A stretch of DNA of 64,000 bases from an uncultured Cohaesibacter sp. (lineage in GTDB: Bacteria; Pseudomonadota; Alphaproteobacteria; Rhizobiales; Cohaesibacteraceae). Below, piece by piece: positions 12,039 to 20,169 of the stretch. The notes beneath the pieces were generated by a model. It did no database searches and had not been told where the DNA came from. It saw nothing but the letters and a program-made list of their open reading frames with translations. Positions within the stretch are counted from its first letter, which is position 1, and each line of letters opens with the position of its first letter. Position numbers and translations under genes: made by a program. The stretch lies in NCBI RefSeq assembly GCF_963676485.1, contig NZ_OY781114.1:496001-560000 (forward strand). The letters run 5' to 3'.

Positions 12039-13730
12039 ATGACAGAGTCGAACGGAACTGAAGTGAGCGAACTTCCTGAGCGCGAAAGCATGGAATTCGA
12101 CGTGGTGATCGTTGGTGCAGGGCCTGCCGGGCTGTCTGCCGCCATCCGGATCAAGCAACAGGCAGCCGAGAAGAATGAAGAGATCTCGGTCGTGGTTCTG
12201 GAAAAGGGCTCAGAAGTGGGTGCGCATATTCTTTCCGGCGCGGTGATTGATCCGGTGGCGCTTGGCCGCCTCATCCCCGACTGGAAAGAAGATGAAAGCT
12301 GCCCGGTGAAAGTACCGGTGAAAAAGGACAAATTCCGTCTGCTCGGACCAGCAGGCGCGATCAGCCTTCCCGGCTTCATCATGCCGCCGCTGATGCATAA
12401 CCATGGCAACTATATCATTTCTCTTGGCAATCTGTGCCGCTGGCTGGCTGAAAAGGCCGAAGCGATGGGCGTGGAGATTTATCCCGGTTTTGCCGCCGCA
12501 GAATTGCTCTATGACGACAAGGGCGCGTTGCGCGGGGTCGCCACCGGAGACATGGGCCTTGGCAAGGATGGGAAGCCCAAGGACACCTATATGCGTGGCA
12601 TGGAGCTTTTGGGCAAATATACGCTCATCAGCGAAGGCGTGCGCGGATCGCTGGCCAAGCAGCTGATCGCCAACTACGCTCTCGACAAGGATTGCGACGT
12701 GCCAAAATTCGGCCTCGGGATCAAGGAAATCTGGGAAGTCGATCCGGCCAAACATCAGGAAGGCCTCATCGAGCATACCTTTGGCTGGCCGCTGGACAGC
12801 TCCACAGGGGGCGGCTCCTTCCTTTATCATATGGAAAACAATCAGGTTGCAGTAGGGCTTGTGGTCTATCTCAACTACAAGAATCCATATCTCTCGCCCT
12901 TTGAAGAATTCCAGCGCTTCAAAACCCACCCGACAGTCAGGCCCCTGTTTGAAGGAGGCAAACGCCTCTCCTATGGTGCCCGCTGCATCGCAGAAGGCGG
13001 CTATCAGTCCGTACCAAGGCTTACCTTCCCTGGAGGTGCCCTGCTCGGCTGTGCCGCCGGTTTTGTCAATGTGCCGCGCATCAAGGGTATCCACAACGCG
13101 ATGGATTCGGGCATTTTCGCAGCCAACGCAGTCGTCAATGCCTTGGGCGAAGGACGCGCCAACGACGAACTCGTTACCTTCGAGGAAGAGTGGCGTAAAG
13201 GACCGATTGGCAAGGACCTGTTCAAGGTGCGCAATGTCAAGCCGCTCTGGGCCAAGCTGGGCCTGTTTCTCGGCGTCGGTCTTGGCGGTCTCGATATGTG
13301 GACCAACACGCTGTTTGGTTTTTCCTTCTTTGGTACGCAAACCCATGGAAAGACGGATGCCAAGGCAACCCTGCCAGCGGCCCAGTGCGAACCGATTGAC
13401 TATCCCAAGGCAGATGGCGAGATAACCTTTGATCGTCTGAGCTCGGTTTATCTCTCCGGGACCAGTCATGAAGAGGATCAACCCTGCCATCTGGTGGTTG
13501 CCGATGAAGCTCTACAGAAGAGCTCCGAGCATGATGTCTATGCAGGTCTTTCCCAGCGCTTCTGTCCGGCAGCGGTCTATGAGTGGGACGAAAGCGGCGA
13601 TACGCCGAGCTATGTCATCAATGCGGCCAACTGCGTCCATTGCAAAACCTGTGACATCAAGGATCCCAATGGGAATATCACATGGACCGTCCCAGAAGGC
13701 GGTGGCGGGCCAACATATCCAAACATGTGA
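12039..13730 (+). CDS. etfD: electron transfer flavoprotein-ubiquinone oxidoreductase
   Basis: The 563-residue membrane-associated flavoprotein passes electrons from ETF (fatty-acid, amino-acid and choline-derivative dehydrogenation) to ubiquinone. The N-terminal FAD-binding fold is VVIVGAGPAGLSAAIR. The C-terminal [4Fe-4S] domain has the first Cys in RFCPAAVYEW and the ferredoxin-like NCVHCKTCDIKDP, followed by the conserved end ITWTVPEGGGGPTYPNM. RBS AAAAGGA precedes ATG 12039. The 3' end is odd: the last 45 coding bases recur at 13792-13836 (see the repeat entry). The symbol follows the human ETFDH / bacterial etf-QO naming. Confidence 0.96.
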   Translation: MTESNGTEVSELPERESMEFDVVIVGAGPAGLSAAIRIKQQAAEKNEEISVVVLEKGSEVGAHILSGAVIDPVALGRLIPDWKEDESCPVKVPVKKDKFRLLGPAGAISLPGFIMPPLMHNHGNYIISLGNLCRWLAEKAEAMGVEIYPGFAAAELLYDDKGALRGVATGDMGLGKDGKPKDTYMRGMELLGKYTLISEGVRGSLAKQLIANYALDKDCDVPKFGLGIKEIWEVDPAKHQEGLIEHTFGWPLDSSTGGGSFLYHMENNQVAVGLVVYLNYKNPYLSPFEEFQRFKTHPTVRPLFEGGKRLSYGARCIAEGGYQSVPRLTFPGGALLGCAAGFVNVPRIKGIHNAMDSGIFAANAVVNALGEGRANDELVTFEEEWRKGPIGKDLFKVRNVKPLWAKLGLFLGVGLGGLDMWTNTLFGFSFFGTQTHGKTDAKATLPAAQCEPIDYPKADGEITFDRLSSVYLSGTSHEEDQPCHLVVADEALQKSSEHDVYAGLSQRFCPAAVYEWDESGDTPSYVINAANCVHCKTCDIKDPNGNITWTVPEGGGGPTYPNM

Positions 13731-13836
13731 CGATCCATGTTTTCTGCGCGATAGGCGTGTCATGCGGGCTTGCCCGCATGGCCTATCTGGTGACAGTCCC
13801 AGAAGGGGGCGGTGGGCCAACATATCCAAACATGTG
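13685..13836 (+). repeat. direct repeat of the 3' end of the ETF-QO gene (45 bp, period 107)
   Basis: Copy 1 (13685-13729) is the end of the ETF-QO gene; copy 2 (13792-13836) lies in the 3' flank. They differ at four of 45 positions, all at third codon positions and all synonymous, so both encode TVPEGGGGPTYPNM. In copy 2 the stop TGA reads TGC. Weaker similarity continues for ~25 bases past each copy. This looks like a remnant of a diverged allele or paralogue joined behind the intact gene. Confidence 0.8.
13751..13786. other. large palindrome between the two repeat copies
   Basis: CATGCGGGC (13761-13769) and GCCCGCATG (13772-13780) form a perfect 9-bp stem with a two-base loop, extended by ATAGGC / GCCTAT at the base. 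No T-run follows. It may stabilise the ETF-QO 3' end or be a small mobile palindromic element. Confidence 0.6.
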
Positions 13837-13877
13837 CAAGCCTATGCTTTCCTTGCGACGAGCTTCTTTCACGGAAT

Positions 13878-13906
13878 AAAAAAAGCCGGGCGCATGAGCC
13901 CGGCTT
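13878..13906 (-). terminator. terminator of the cheZ-like gene
   Basis: AGCCGGGC / GCCCGGCT stem with a six-base loop. The A-run on the left is a T-run on the minus strand, and the hairpin lies 45 bases past the stop of the minus-strand cheZ-like gene. It may also stop transcription from etfD. Confidence 0.8.
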
Positions 13907-13948
13907 TGAGAGTCTTGGGTGAAATCATTACCAATAAGGCAAGGCCGT

Positions 13949-14677
13949 TTAGCCAAACAGGGCGTCGATATCGTCCTGACTGCTGCCTTCCTCTTCCTTC
14001 AGCTTCTTGTTGCTGAAGTCCAGATCCGCCAACATGGCATCGACTTCGTCCTGCTGAACGCCTTCCCCTGCATGCTGCGGACCATGAAGGATCAACTCGC
14101 GTTTGCGACGCTCTTCATCGGTTTCGGTTTCGGTATAGTCAGCATCTTCAATATCCTGCATTTTCATGCGCTCGACGAAGGTGGTAACGCGCTTGTCGAT
14201 CACATTGAGAGCATGCACAACCTTGGAGATGCGCTGGCCCGTGATATCCTGGAAGGAACAGGCCTCGAAAATCTCAATCACCTTGTCATTGACCAATGCC
14301 TGATAGGCATCGGCGTCGCTTGGATCAGCGCCCATGATTTCTTCAGCAGAAGACATGATGATGTTTGTTGCATTTTCTGTTGCTTCGACAACAGCATCCA
14401 GTTCGCGCCCGGCATCGGGGATGGCGGCATGGCGCATTTGCGAAGGACGCAAAGCGGCAATCTCGTCTTTCATGGATGAGATTTCAGTCGCGATGGATGT
14501 AAATTCTTCATACAGGGTCTTGTCCAAGGCTTGCAAATAGGAATCAAGGCTGCCCGCCATGACCTCTGCCAAAGCCATGATATCATTCAGGGAGACGGCT
14601 TCTCCCTTATTCTGTTCTAGAAAAGCAACGAGTCGCGCGACTTTGTCTGCACTTAGCTGTTCTGCTTCTGCTGCCAT
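13949..14677 (-). CDS. cheZ: CheZ-like chemotaxis protein phosphatase
   Basis: This 242-residue, mostly helical cytoplasmic protein carries the CheZ catalytic signature ACSFQDITGQRISKVV (about residues 137-152). The Asp and Gln of QDITGQ correspond to the pair that drives CheY-P hydrolysis. After an acidic linker there are two short amphipathic acidic motifs, QDEVDAMLADLDF and, at the very end, SQDDIDALFG. Both resemble the CheY-docking helix of CheZ and the FliM N-terminal peptide. It lies downstream of cheY on the same strand, separated by 350 bases. Family assignment rests on the catalytic motif and the cheY neighbour. Confidence 0.87.
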   Translation of the reverse strand: MAAEAEQLSADKVARLVAFLEQNKGEAVSLNDIMALAEVMAGSLDSYLQALDKTLYEEFTSIATEISSMKDEIAALRPSQMRHAAIPDAGRELDAVVEATENATNIIMSSAEEIMGADPSDADAYQALVNDKVIEIFEACSFQDITGQRISKVVHALNVIDKRVTTFVERMKMQDIEDADYTETETDEERRKRELILHGPQHAGEGVQQDEVDAMLADLDFSNKKLKEEEGSSQDDIDALFG

Positions 14678-15027
14678 TTCATCTTCCCCTTGGGTCTGAT
14701 TTCAGAATTTTGACCGACTTTGTCACCACTTTATTTCAAAATGTTTCCGCGACTTGTTCGCTCAAAGCGCCTATGAGTTGTATTTCCCGTCAAAGGCGAG
14801 ATTTTGCGGTAGACGCTACCGTAGACCGCGGGAGAATTCCTGCGGCGAAGTCCCTTGTCATAGTGTAGCAAGGGGGAAACTGGGTGGCTTCTCGCGACGT
14901 GCGCCGAGAGGCCATTGTCTGGCAGAGGAGCTTGCCGGGCAAGTGCCCGGCTCTTCGGCCCAACCAAACAATCATCATCCTGCATCTTACCCTCCCTTTC
15001 GGGAGGGCAGCAATGCGAGTAATCGAC
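14678..15027 (-). other. 350-base cheY-cheZ spacer with two perfect hairpins
   Basis: No gene is supported. Two perfect 7-bp stems lie in the spacer: CCCTCCC/GGGAGGG at 14990-15007, with a GAAA loop on the minus strand, and GCCGGGC/GCCCGGC at 14934-14951. Neither has a T-run on the minus strand. They could be processing or partial-termination elements that set the cheY:cheZ ratio. Confidence 0.5.
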
Positions 15028-15411
15028 TTAGTTATCGAAGACTGCGTCAATCTTGGTTTTAAGCGTTGCAGCGTTGAATGGCTTCACGATGTAGTTGTTC
15101 ACACCGGCCTTCTTGGCTGCAATCACGTTTTCGGTTTTGGATTCGGCTGTCACCATAATGAACGGTGTCTTGGACAGGGAATCGCTTGCGCGGACCTGTT
15201 TGAGAAGCTCGTAACCGGTCATTGGCTCCATGTTCCAGTCGGAAATGACAAGGCCATAACGGCGATCCTGCATTTTCGCCAGAGCTTCGGTTCCATCAGC
15301 AGCATCATCTACATCTTCAAAACCAAGCTGCTTGAGCAGGTTCTTGATGATGCGGATCATGGTTTTATAGTCATCGACTACCAGTACCGGCATAGAAAGA
15401 TCGAGGGCCAT
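15028..15411 (-). CDS. cheY: chemotaxis response regulator CheY
   Basis: This single-domain receiver has 127 residues. The acidic pair is in VLVVDDYKTM (about residues 13-14), the phospho-acceptor Asp in LVISDWNMEPMTG, the Thr in FIMVTAES, and the Lys in NNYIVKPFNAATLKTKI. There is no output domain. The length and the WNMEPMTG loop are typical of chemotaxis CheY, which carries the phosphoryl signal from CheA to the flagellar switch. RBS GGAG precedes ATG 15411. The CheZ-like phosphatase gene is downstream. A CtrA-like motif lies ~130-140 bases upstream of the start. Confidence 0.94.
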   Translation of the reverse strand: MALDLSMPVLVVDDYKTMIRIIKNLLKQLGFEDVDDAADGTEALAKMQDRRYGLVISDWNMEPMTGYELLKQVRASDSLSKTPFIMVTAESKTENVIAAKKAGVNNYIVKPFNAATLKTKIDAVFDN

Positions 15412-16081
15412 TTGTTTACTCCAAACTCACACTGCATTACCGCCATTTTCAGCGGAATTTTCGACTTTTCAGACTGTTGGTTTTTTGTGCTCGGGAATTC
15501 TGAGTTCCCTGACATGGAGAGCAGACTATCCCAAGGGTTTAAAAAAGCGGTTAACTGGCAAAATGCGGCCAATTCCAAATTCCTAACAAATGGCCTGTTT
15601 TGTTAGGAAATCATCGAAATTTGCTTCAATATTTACCTAGATGTCGTATTTTATTCAGCCTTTGCTAACCTTTATATCGATTAACCATAAAGGATCCGAT
15701 TTGACCACAGGCTGAAGGAAAAGTCTTTGGTTCCTAGGGGCTTGACAAGGCACCTTTTTAAAAGCTGCCGTCTATATTTTTTCACAGTCCGCAAAAGTGA
15801 CAATCTTCCGACCTTTTTCTTTTTGAAACCTGAGAACTGCCCCTTCATTGCCACTTTGGCTCTATAGACCTATGCCTTGTTGACGTTAAGCAGTTTGTTG
15901 CACAAGCTCAATTTTGCTGCGTTGCGAAATATCGTTGCGGCATATCGTCCGTCACGAAAAGGTTTCATTCCCGCAGTCGAACTCCGGCTTCATGTCATCA
16001 TGAAACCAGTTGGCAAGCGGAATGAAAAGAAGGACGAGCCGTTGGGGAACCGCGGCTCAAAAAGCCTAAGGAGATAAAATT
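15412..16081. other. 670-base divergent region between cheY and the MaoC gene
   Basis: It carries the CtrA-like motifs described for cheY and AT-rich DNA. Before the MaoC gene there is a long-range inverted repeat (TTTCATTCC near 15963 with GGAATGAAA near 16019), followed by the ribosome-binding site AAGGAGA. A 66-codon open frame at 15877-16077 has no RBS or recognisable homology and is not called. Confidence 0.5.
15540..15554 (-). promoter_or_regulatory. CtrA-like motif upstream of cheY
   Basis: On the minus strand the sequence reads TTAA-N7-TTTA (CCGCTTT spacer), one mismatch from TTAA-N7-TTAA. A second alphaproteobacterial 8-mer TTAACCAT is at 15681-15688 on the plus strand. Binding by CtrA is inferred, not shown. 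Confidence 0.45.
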
Positions 16082-16534
16082 ATGACTGCACCGTTTGAAG
16101 GCGTCGAACCACAAACAATCTATTATGACGACATGAAGATCGGGCAGAAGGAAAGTTTGACCCATAAGGTAACTGAAAGTGATATTTCAGCTTTTGCCGA
16201 TCTCACAGGCGACCACAACCCTGTTCATATAGACAAGGCCTATGGCGCGGCCAGCCGATTTGGTAGCAATATTGCCCATGGGATCTACACCGCCAGCCTG
16301 CTGTCTGCAATTATCGGCATGCGCTTGCCCGGGCCGGGGTCCATTTACGTATCGCAAAACCTGCAGTTCAAGGCGCCAGTCCATGTGGGCGACACAGTGA
16401 CAGTGACCGCCACCGTGAAGGATCTGCAAGACAAAGGCCGCCGCGTTACGCTTGACTGCACTGCAGAAGTGGATGGCCGCATCGTCATGTCCGGAGAGGG
16501 CATCGTTATGGCGCCGAAAAAACCGGCCGCCTGA
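16082..16534 (+). CDS. MaoC-like (R)-specific enoyl-CoA hydratase
   Basis: This 150-residue hot-dog-fold protein has the hydratase-2 motif: FADLTGDHNPVHID contains the catalytic Asp and His, followed by IAHGIYTASLLSAIIG. It would hydrate trans-2-enoyl-CoA to the (R)-3-hydroxyacyl-CoA in the cytosol, linking beta-oxidation or fatty-acid synthesis to polyhydroxyalkanoate or other pathways. Substrate chain length is not readable. A strong RBS (AAGGAGATAAAATT-ATG) fixes the start, and a clear terminator follows, so it is monocistronic. Confidence 0.92.
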   Translation: MTAPFEGVEPQTIYYDDMKIGQKESLTHKVTESDISAFADLTGDHNPVHIDKAYGAASRFGSNIAHGIYTASLLSAIIGMRLPGPGSIYVSQNLQFKAPVHVGDTVTVTATVKDLQDKGRRVTLDCTAEVDGRIVMSGEGIVMAPKKPAA

Positions 16535-16651
16535 TCCTATTCTTTTGTGGTCGCGCCCTTGCGCGGTAACTTTTGGGCCTTTGCTTTTGAACGTCCGCCC
16601 GTAACGGGTTGGGCATTGTGCCCACGATAGGAAGTATTTTCCAAGAAGCAT

Positions 16652-16699
16652 GCCTGAGTTTTCTTGCGCTCATGCGCCTAGAAGCTCAGGCCTCTTTTT
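16652..16699 (+). terminator. terminator after the MaoC gene
   Basis: GCCTGAG / CTCAGGC outer stem with inner TTCT/AGAA and GCGC/GCGC pairings, then CTCTTTTT. It lies 120 bases past the stop codon. Confidence 0.75.
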
Positions 16700-16755
16700 G
16701 TGATCCCGCATCAATGAGAGAGAAGCACCTATTGGCATGCCCCTGCAATAATCGG

Positions 16756-17370
16756 TTAGCCAACGGTAATACCGGTGCGCGTCCAGTCGAAATCCATTTG
16801 CCGTGCGGTTTTCTTTGCCAATTCTTCGGAGCCGAGACGGGCAACCATTTGCAGAGCCATATCAATACCTGCGGAAATGCCCGCCGAGCTGATCAGAGCA
16901 CCATCTTCCACCCACCGCACATCCCGGGCGCACTCTATGGCAGGGTAACGCTTGACGAAATCGGGAATATCTTCCCAATGAGTGGTCATCGTCCTGCCGG
17001 TACAGCAGCCTGATTCGGCGAGAATGAAGGCTCCGGTGCAGACCGATGCGAGCAGGGAAACCTCTTTGGCCTGCGTTTCGACCCAGCCCAGCAGCTGTTC
17101 GTCATCAAGCAGAGGTGCATGCACCCCGCCCGGCACAAGAAGAATGTCCAGAGCGGGATGGGAAGCAAAGTCATGGTCCGGCAACACCCTGTAATCAGCG
17201 CGGGCACGCACCGGCTCTAGCGTTGCAGCAATGAGCAAAGGCGCGAAGGCGAAGACCTCGCCATTCTTTTCGGCCACCCTGCGCGCTGTCGTGAAGACCT
17301 CAAAGGGGCCGGAAAAGTCCAGCACTTCTACGCCTTCATAGAGCAGAATTCCAATATGACGTTCCTGCAT
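16756..17370 (-). CDS. DJ-1/PfpI family protein (isonitrile-hydratase-like)
   Basis: This 204-residue single-domain protein begins HIGILLYEGVEVLDFSGPFEVF, with the conserved Glu of the elbow region, and has the nucleophile Cys in SVCTGAFILAESG followed by TTHW. This matches the GATase1-like subgroup of AraC-type and InhA-type proteins. No C-terminal helix-turn-helix is present, so it is not an AraC regulator. Isonitrile hydratase or a glyoxalase/chaperone-like role are options; none can be chosen from sequence. RBS GGGAGAG precedes ATG 17370. It is followed closely upstream by the MATE gene on the same strand (29-base gap), so the two may be co-transcribed. Confidence 0.85.
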   Translation of the reverse strand: MQERHIGILLYEGVEVLDFSGPFEVFTTARRVAEKNGEVFAFAPLLIAATLEPVRARADYRVLPDHDFASHPALDILLVPGGVHAPLLDDEQLLGWVETQAKEVSLLASVCTGAFILAESGCCTGRTMTTHWEDIPDFVKRYPAIECARDVRWVEDGALISSAGISAGIDMALQMVARLGSEELAKKTARQMDFDWTRTGITVG

Positions 17371-17399
17371 TTGCTCTCCCTGTTCGTTATAGGGTCATG

Positions 17400-18863
17400 C
17401 TAGCCCTGCCCTGGAACCTCCAGAATCATTCTGTTTGGAAATTTCACCAGCCCCAAACGCTCGCGATTGACAAACCGATAGGTCAGTGATGCAGCCGTGA
17501 TGGCAAGGCCGGACGCCAGCCCAAGCCAGATCCCCTCGCCTTCCCAACCAAGGATAAATCCACAGAAATAGGAAATCGGCAAGCCACATCCCCAATAACC
17601 GGCAATGGCAATGAGCATTGGCATATTGGTGTCACTGAGCCCGCGCAAGGCACCGGCCATCGTTGCCTGCAGGCCATCGACCATCTGGAACAGGCCTGCA
17701 TAGGCCAGATAACTCACAGCCAGCGTAAAGGGTACGCTGTTGGCCGCAACGGTCGGGTCCAGATAAAGGCTGACAAGGAAATGCGGGAACAGCAGAAAGC
17801 TGGCGCAACTGATCGAGTTGAACAGTGCCGAGATCAGCACAGAGACCCAACCGGCCCGGCGAATACCTTCACGGCTCCCCGCACCATAGGCAAGACCTGC
17901 GCGCACCGTTGTCGCCTGACTGAGACCAAGCGGCACCATAAAGGCCATTGAGGCCAACTGCACAGCAACGGTATGGGCGGCTAGAGCATCGGTGCTGATC
18001 CAGCCCATCAGGAACACGGCGGCAGCGAACAGCCCCACCTCCACCATGACCATCAGGCCAATGGGAATGCCAATGCGAAACAGCTCGAAAAAGCGCGGCC
18101 AGTCCGGCTTCCAGAAGCGGGCCAGCAAATCATATTTGCGGTATCCCTTCTTGAAGATCACATAGAGCGCCATAAAAATGAAGACAAAGGTCTGCACTAT
18201 GGAGGTGGAGATACCGGCACCAGCCAATCCGAGCGCGGGAAACCCGAATTTGCCGAACATCAAAAGATAGTTGCCTGCAAAGTTGACAAAGAAGCTCGCA
18301 ATGGTCGTCACCAGAATGATGCGGGTTTCGCTGTGGGCAGTCACCAGCGAACGCAGAGCGACAAATCCCAGCGAGGGGAACACCCCGAGGGCAGCGAAAT
18401 TGAGATATCTGGCGGCTTCAATGGAAATGCCGGGCATTTGGCCGGCAGCTGCATAGATATGCTGGCTCTGATACAGCAAAATCATGATCATCACAGAGAT
18501 GACAAAAGCCACCCAGATGCCCTGACGGGCAGACCGGCGTACAGAGGTATGATCCTTCGCGCCGATTGCCTGCGCAACCATCGGGCTTACGGCAGACAGG
18601 GCTCCGATACCGAAAACGACTACCGGATGCAGCAGGGCAGCAGCAAGCGAACCGGCCGCCAGAGCCTCTCGCCCGAGCCAGCCCATCATGATCACATCGG
18701 TAATCTGAAGGGAAAATTGCGCCAGCTGCGCCAGAACCAGCGGCCAGGCAAGCGCCAAGGTGGCCGAGATTTCCTCTCGCCAGGAAATAGGGGTTCCCTG
18801 TTTTACTGTGGCTTGGTCAGAGACTCCGCTCTGTCCATCCAGCACCGGTGGCTGGTCTTGCAT
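17400..18863 (-). CDS. MATE-family multidrug efflux transporter (NorM-like)
   Basis: The product is 487 residues with about 12 membrane helices in two repeats (for example WPLVLAQLAQFSLQITDVIM near the N-terminus and IGIPIGLMVMVEVGLFAAAV mid-protein). This is the MATE architecture that exports cationic drugs or metabolites in exchange for Na+ or H+. The frame opens at a TTG (18899), but ATG 18863 (MQDQPP) is preferred. A cytosolic N-terminal tail of ~40 residues precedes the first helix. It probably shares a transcript with the downstream PfpI gene. A second MATE gene at 54514 is not closely similar by eye. Confidence 0.93.
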   Translation of the reverse strand: MQDQPPVLDGQSGVSDQATVKQGTPISWREEISATLALAWPLVLAQLAQFSLQITDVIMMGWLGREALAAGSLAAALLHPVVVFGIGALSAVSPMVAQAIGAKDHTSVRRSARQGIWVAFVISVMIMILLYQSQHIYAAAGQMPGISIEAARYLNFAALGVFPSLGFVALRSLVTAHSETRIILVTTIASFFVNFAGNYLLMFGKFGFPALGLAGAGISTSIVQTFVFIFMALYVIFKKGYRKYDLLARFWKPDWPRFFELFRIGIPIGLMVMVEVGLFAAAVFLMGWISTDALAAHTVAVQLASMAFMVPLGLSQATTVRAGLAYGAGSREGIRRAGWVSVLISALFNSISCASFLLFPHFLVSLYLDPTVAANSVPFTLAVSYLAYAGLFQMVDGLQATMAGALRGLSDTNMPMLIAIAGYWGCGLPISYFCGFILGWEGEGIWLGLASGLAITAASLTYRFVNRERLGLVKFPNRMILEVPGQG

Positions 18864-19416
18864 GGTATCACCAGAATTATGAAAATAGTCCGGTCCCAAA
18901 AAATCGGGATTTGCAGCTCACCCTGGGGGCATTGATCCGCCACACTCTTGCAATATCTTGCATTGAAGGCGTGACGGTGCGCCATAAGCGTTCCGCGCCG
19001 AACGGGATTGTTGATCGGACTGGCACCCTAGCCGCGTCGCCCGCATAAGTATAGTGTGAATCTTGCCTCATAATGTATTTCCCTTATGCACCCCCATTCC
19101 GCTGCCCTTGGCAGATCATAGTGTCCTGTTTCCAGCATCCTATGGACGTGTCCATATCCGGAAAACCGGTCTCTTTTCAGGGATACTAAAACCCGACGAC
19201 AGCTTTTGATCCGGACTGGAGAAAAAGAACTGGCCTCAGATCAGGTCCCGTTATAAAACGGGGCGTGCATGCTTTATCGCTTTGCCGCCGCAGCGTTTCT
19301 TCCGGTCGGCTATCTTTTTTGGCATTTTCTTGAATGTCTCCTTGCTATCCGGCCATTGCCTTTATGGATGGATGGATTGTCCGCCTGCCCTTCCACGCGT
19401 ACCTTGAGAGGTTGTC
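18864..19416. other. 553-base region without a recognised gene
   Basis: It lies between the divergent MATE gene and the lipoprotein gene. The short frames here have no supported start or recognisable content. I see no strong hairpin, repeat or RNA signature. Confidence 0.5.
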
Positions 19417-19944
19417 ATGTTTGACTTCAAGACCGCATCCCTGCCCGCCCTCTTTCTGTTGACCGCGCTTGCCGGTTGTCGCTCCGTGACAATGGGCATG
19501 GACGGCATCGGCGATATGCTGCCATCCAACGAAGAGGTTTCCGGCGAAGTGCAATGGGAATTTGCTGCAAAAAGCGGTGATGTGGTGCTTGTTGGACTGC
19601 AGGATGGAGCCGGTATGCTCAAACAGACCAGAGTAATCCCGGCGCCCGGCGTCAAGCATGTCGATTTTGCGCTGTCTGTGAATGACAATGACCGGACCAA
19701 ATGTGCGTCCCGAGGCTCTTGTCGCTATTCGGCACAGTTGATCTCTGGAGAAAGAGTCAAGGCCAGCGGCTTTATCTATTACAACACCACGTCACATCCG
19801 ATTGTCCTGCTTAATGGCACCGCAGCCCGGACAGGGGCTGGGATGACCGCAGCAAGCCAAGCCATGCAGGGCCAGCAACCGCCCGCGCACCAAAGCGGCC
19901 GTGCTGTGACACAACAGGCCCTGCCAAAACCGGTCTATCGATGA
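19417..19944 (+). CDS. predicted lipoprotein, YbaY-like
   Basis: This 175-residue protein has a lipoprotein signal peptide: a hydrophobic segment, then LAGC (Cys at about residue 21). The mature region is beta-rich, about 100 residues (GEVQWEFAAKSGDVVLVGLQ... ASGFIYYNTTSHPIVLL), and resembles by eye the small YbaY/YscW-type lipoprotein domain. A low-complexity Gln/Ala/Pro tail follows. The RBS GAGAGG precedes ATG 19417. It would be exported and lipidated. Function is unknown and the family link is weak. Confidence 0.65.
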   Translation: MFDFKTASLPALFLLTALAGCRSVTMGMDGIGDMLPSNEEVSGEVQWEFAAKSGDVVLVGLQDGAGMLKQTRVIPAPGVKHVDFALSVNDNDRTKCASRGSCRYSAQLISGERVKASGFIYYNTTSHPIVLLNGTAARTGAGMTAASQAMQGQQPPAHQSGRAVTQQALPKPVYR

Positions 19945-20169
19945 AGAAAAGATCATTATTCTCATGAAGCACCGGCGTGAAGACGGCATGTCATGATGCT
20001 CGAACCTCCCTTGATGTGGATTGCTCGGCCTCTATATTAACGAGAGATCTTGACCTGACCCTAGAGGTTAGGCACCCTCCCGCCAAACCTTTCAGCATAG
20101 CCATGGCGTTATGCTTTACTGTTTTCAACCCTGCCGGTCTTTGCGCCGGTTACAAGGAGTTGCCTTGAA

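Noticed and set aside
12210-13490. Long minus-strand open frame (426 codons) opposite the ETF-QO gene
   Set aside because: It is a codon-bias shadow: the plus strand has a full ETF-QO with all motifs, and the antisense product has no recognisable domain or RBS.
13682-13879. 65-codon frame that includes the second TVPEGGGGPTYPNM copy
   Set aside because: No RBS and its first half is an out-of-frame read of the ETF-QO end. It is treated as a gene-tail remnant, not a gene.
15877-16077. 66-codon frame ending just before the MaoC gene
   Set aside because: Non-ATG start without RBS and no family resemblance; the MaoC RBS lies at its end.
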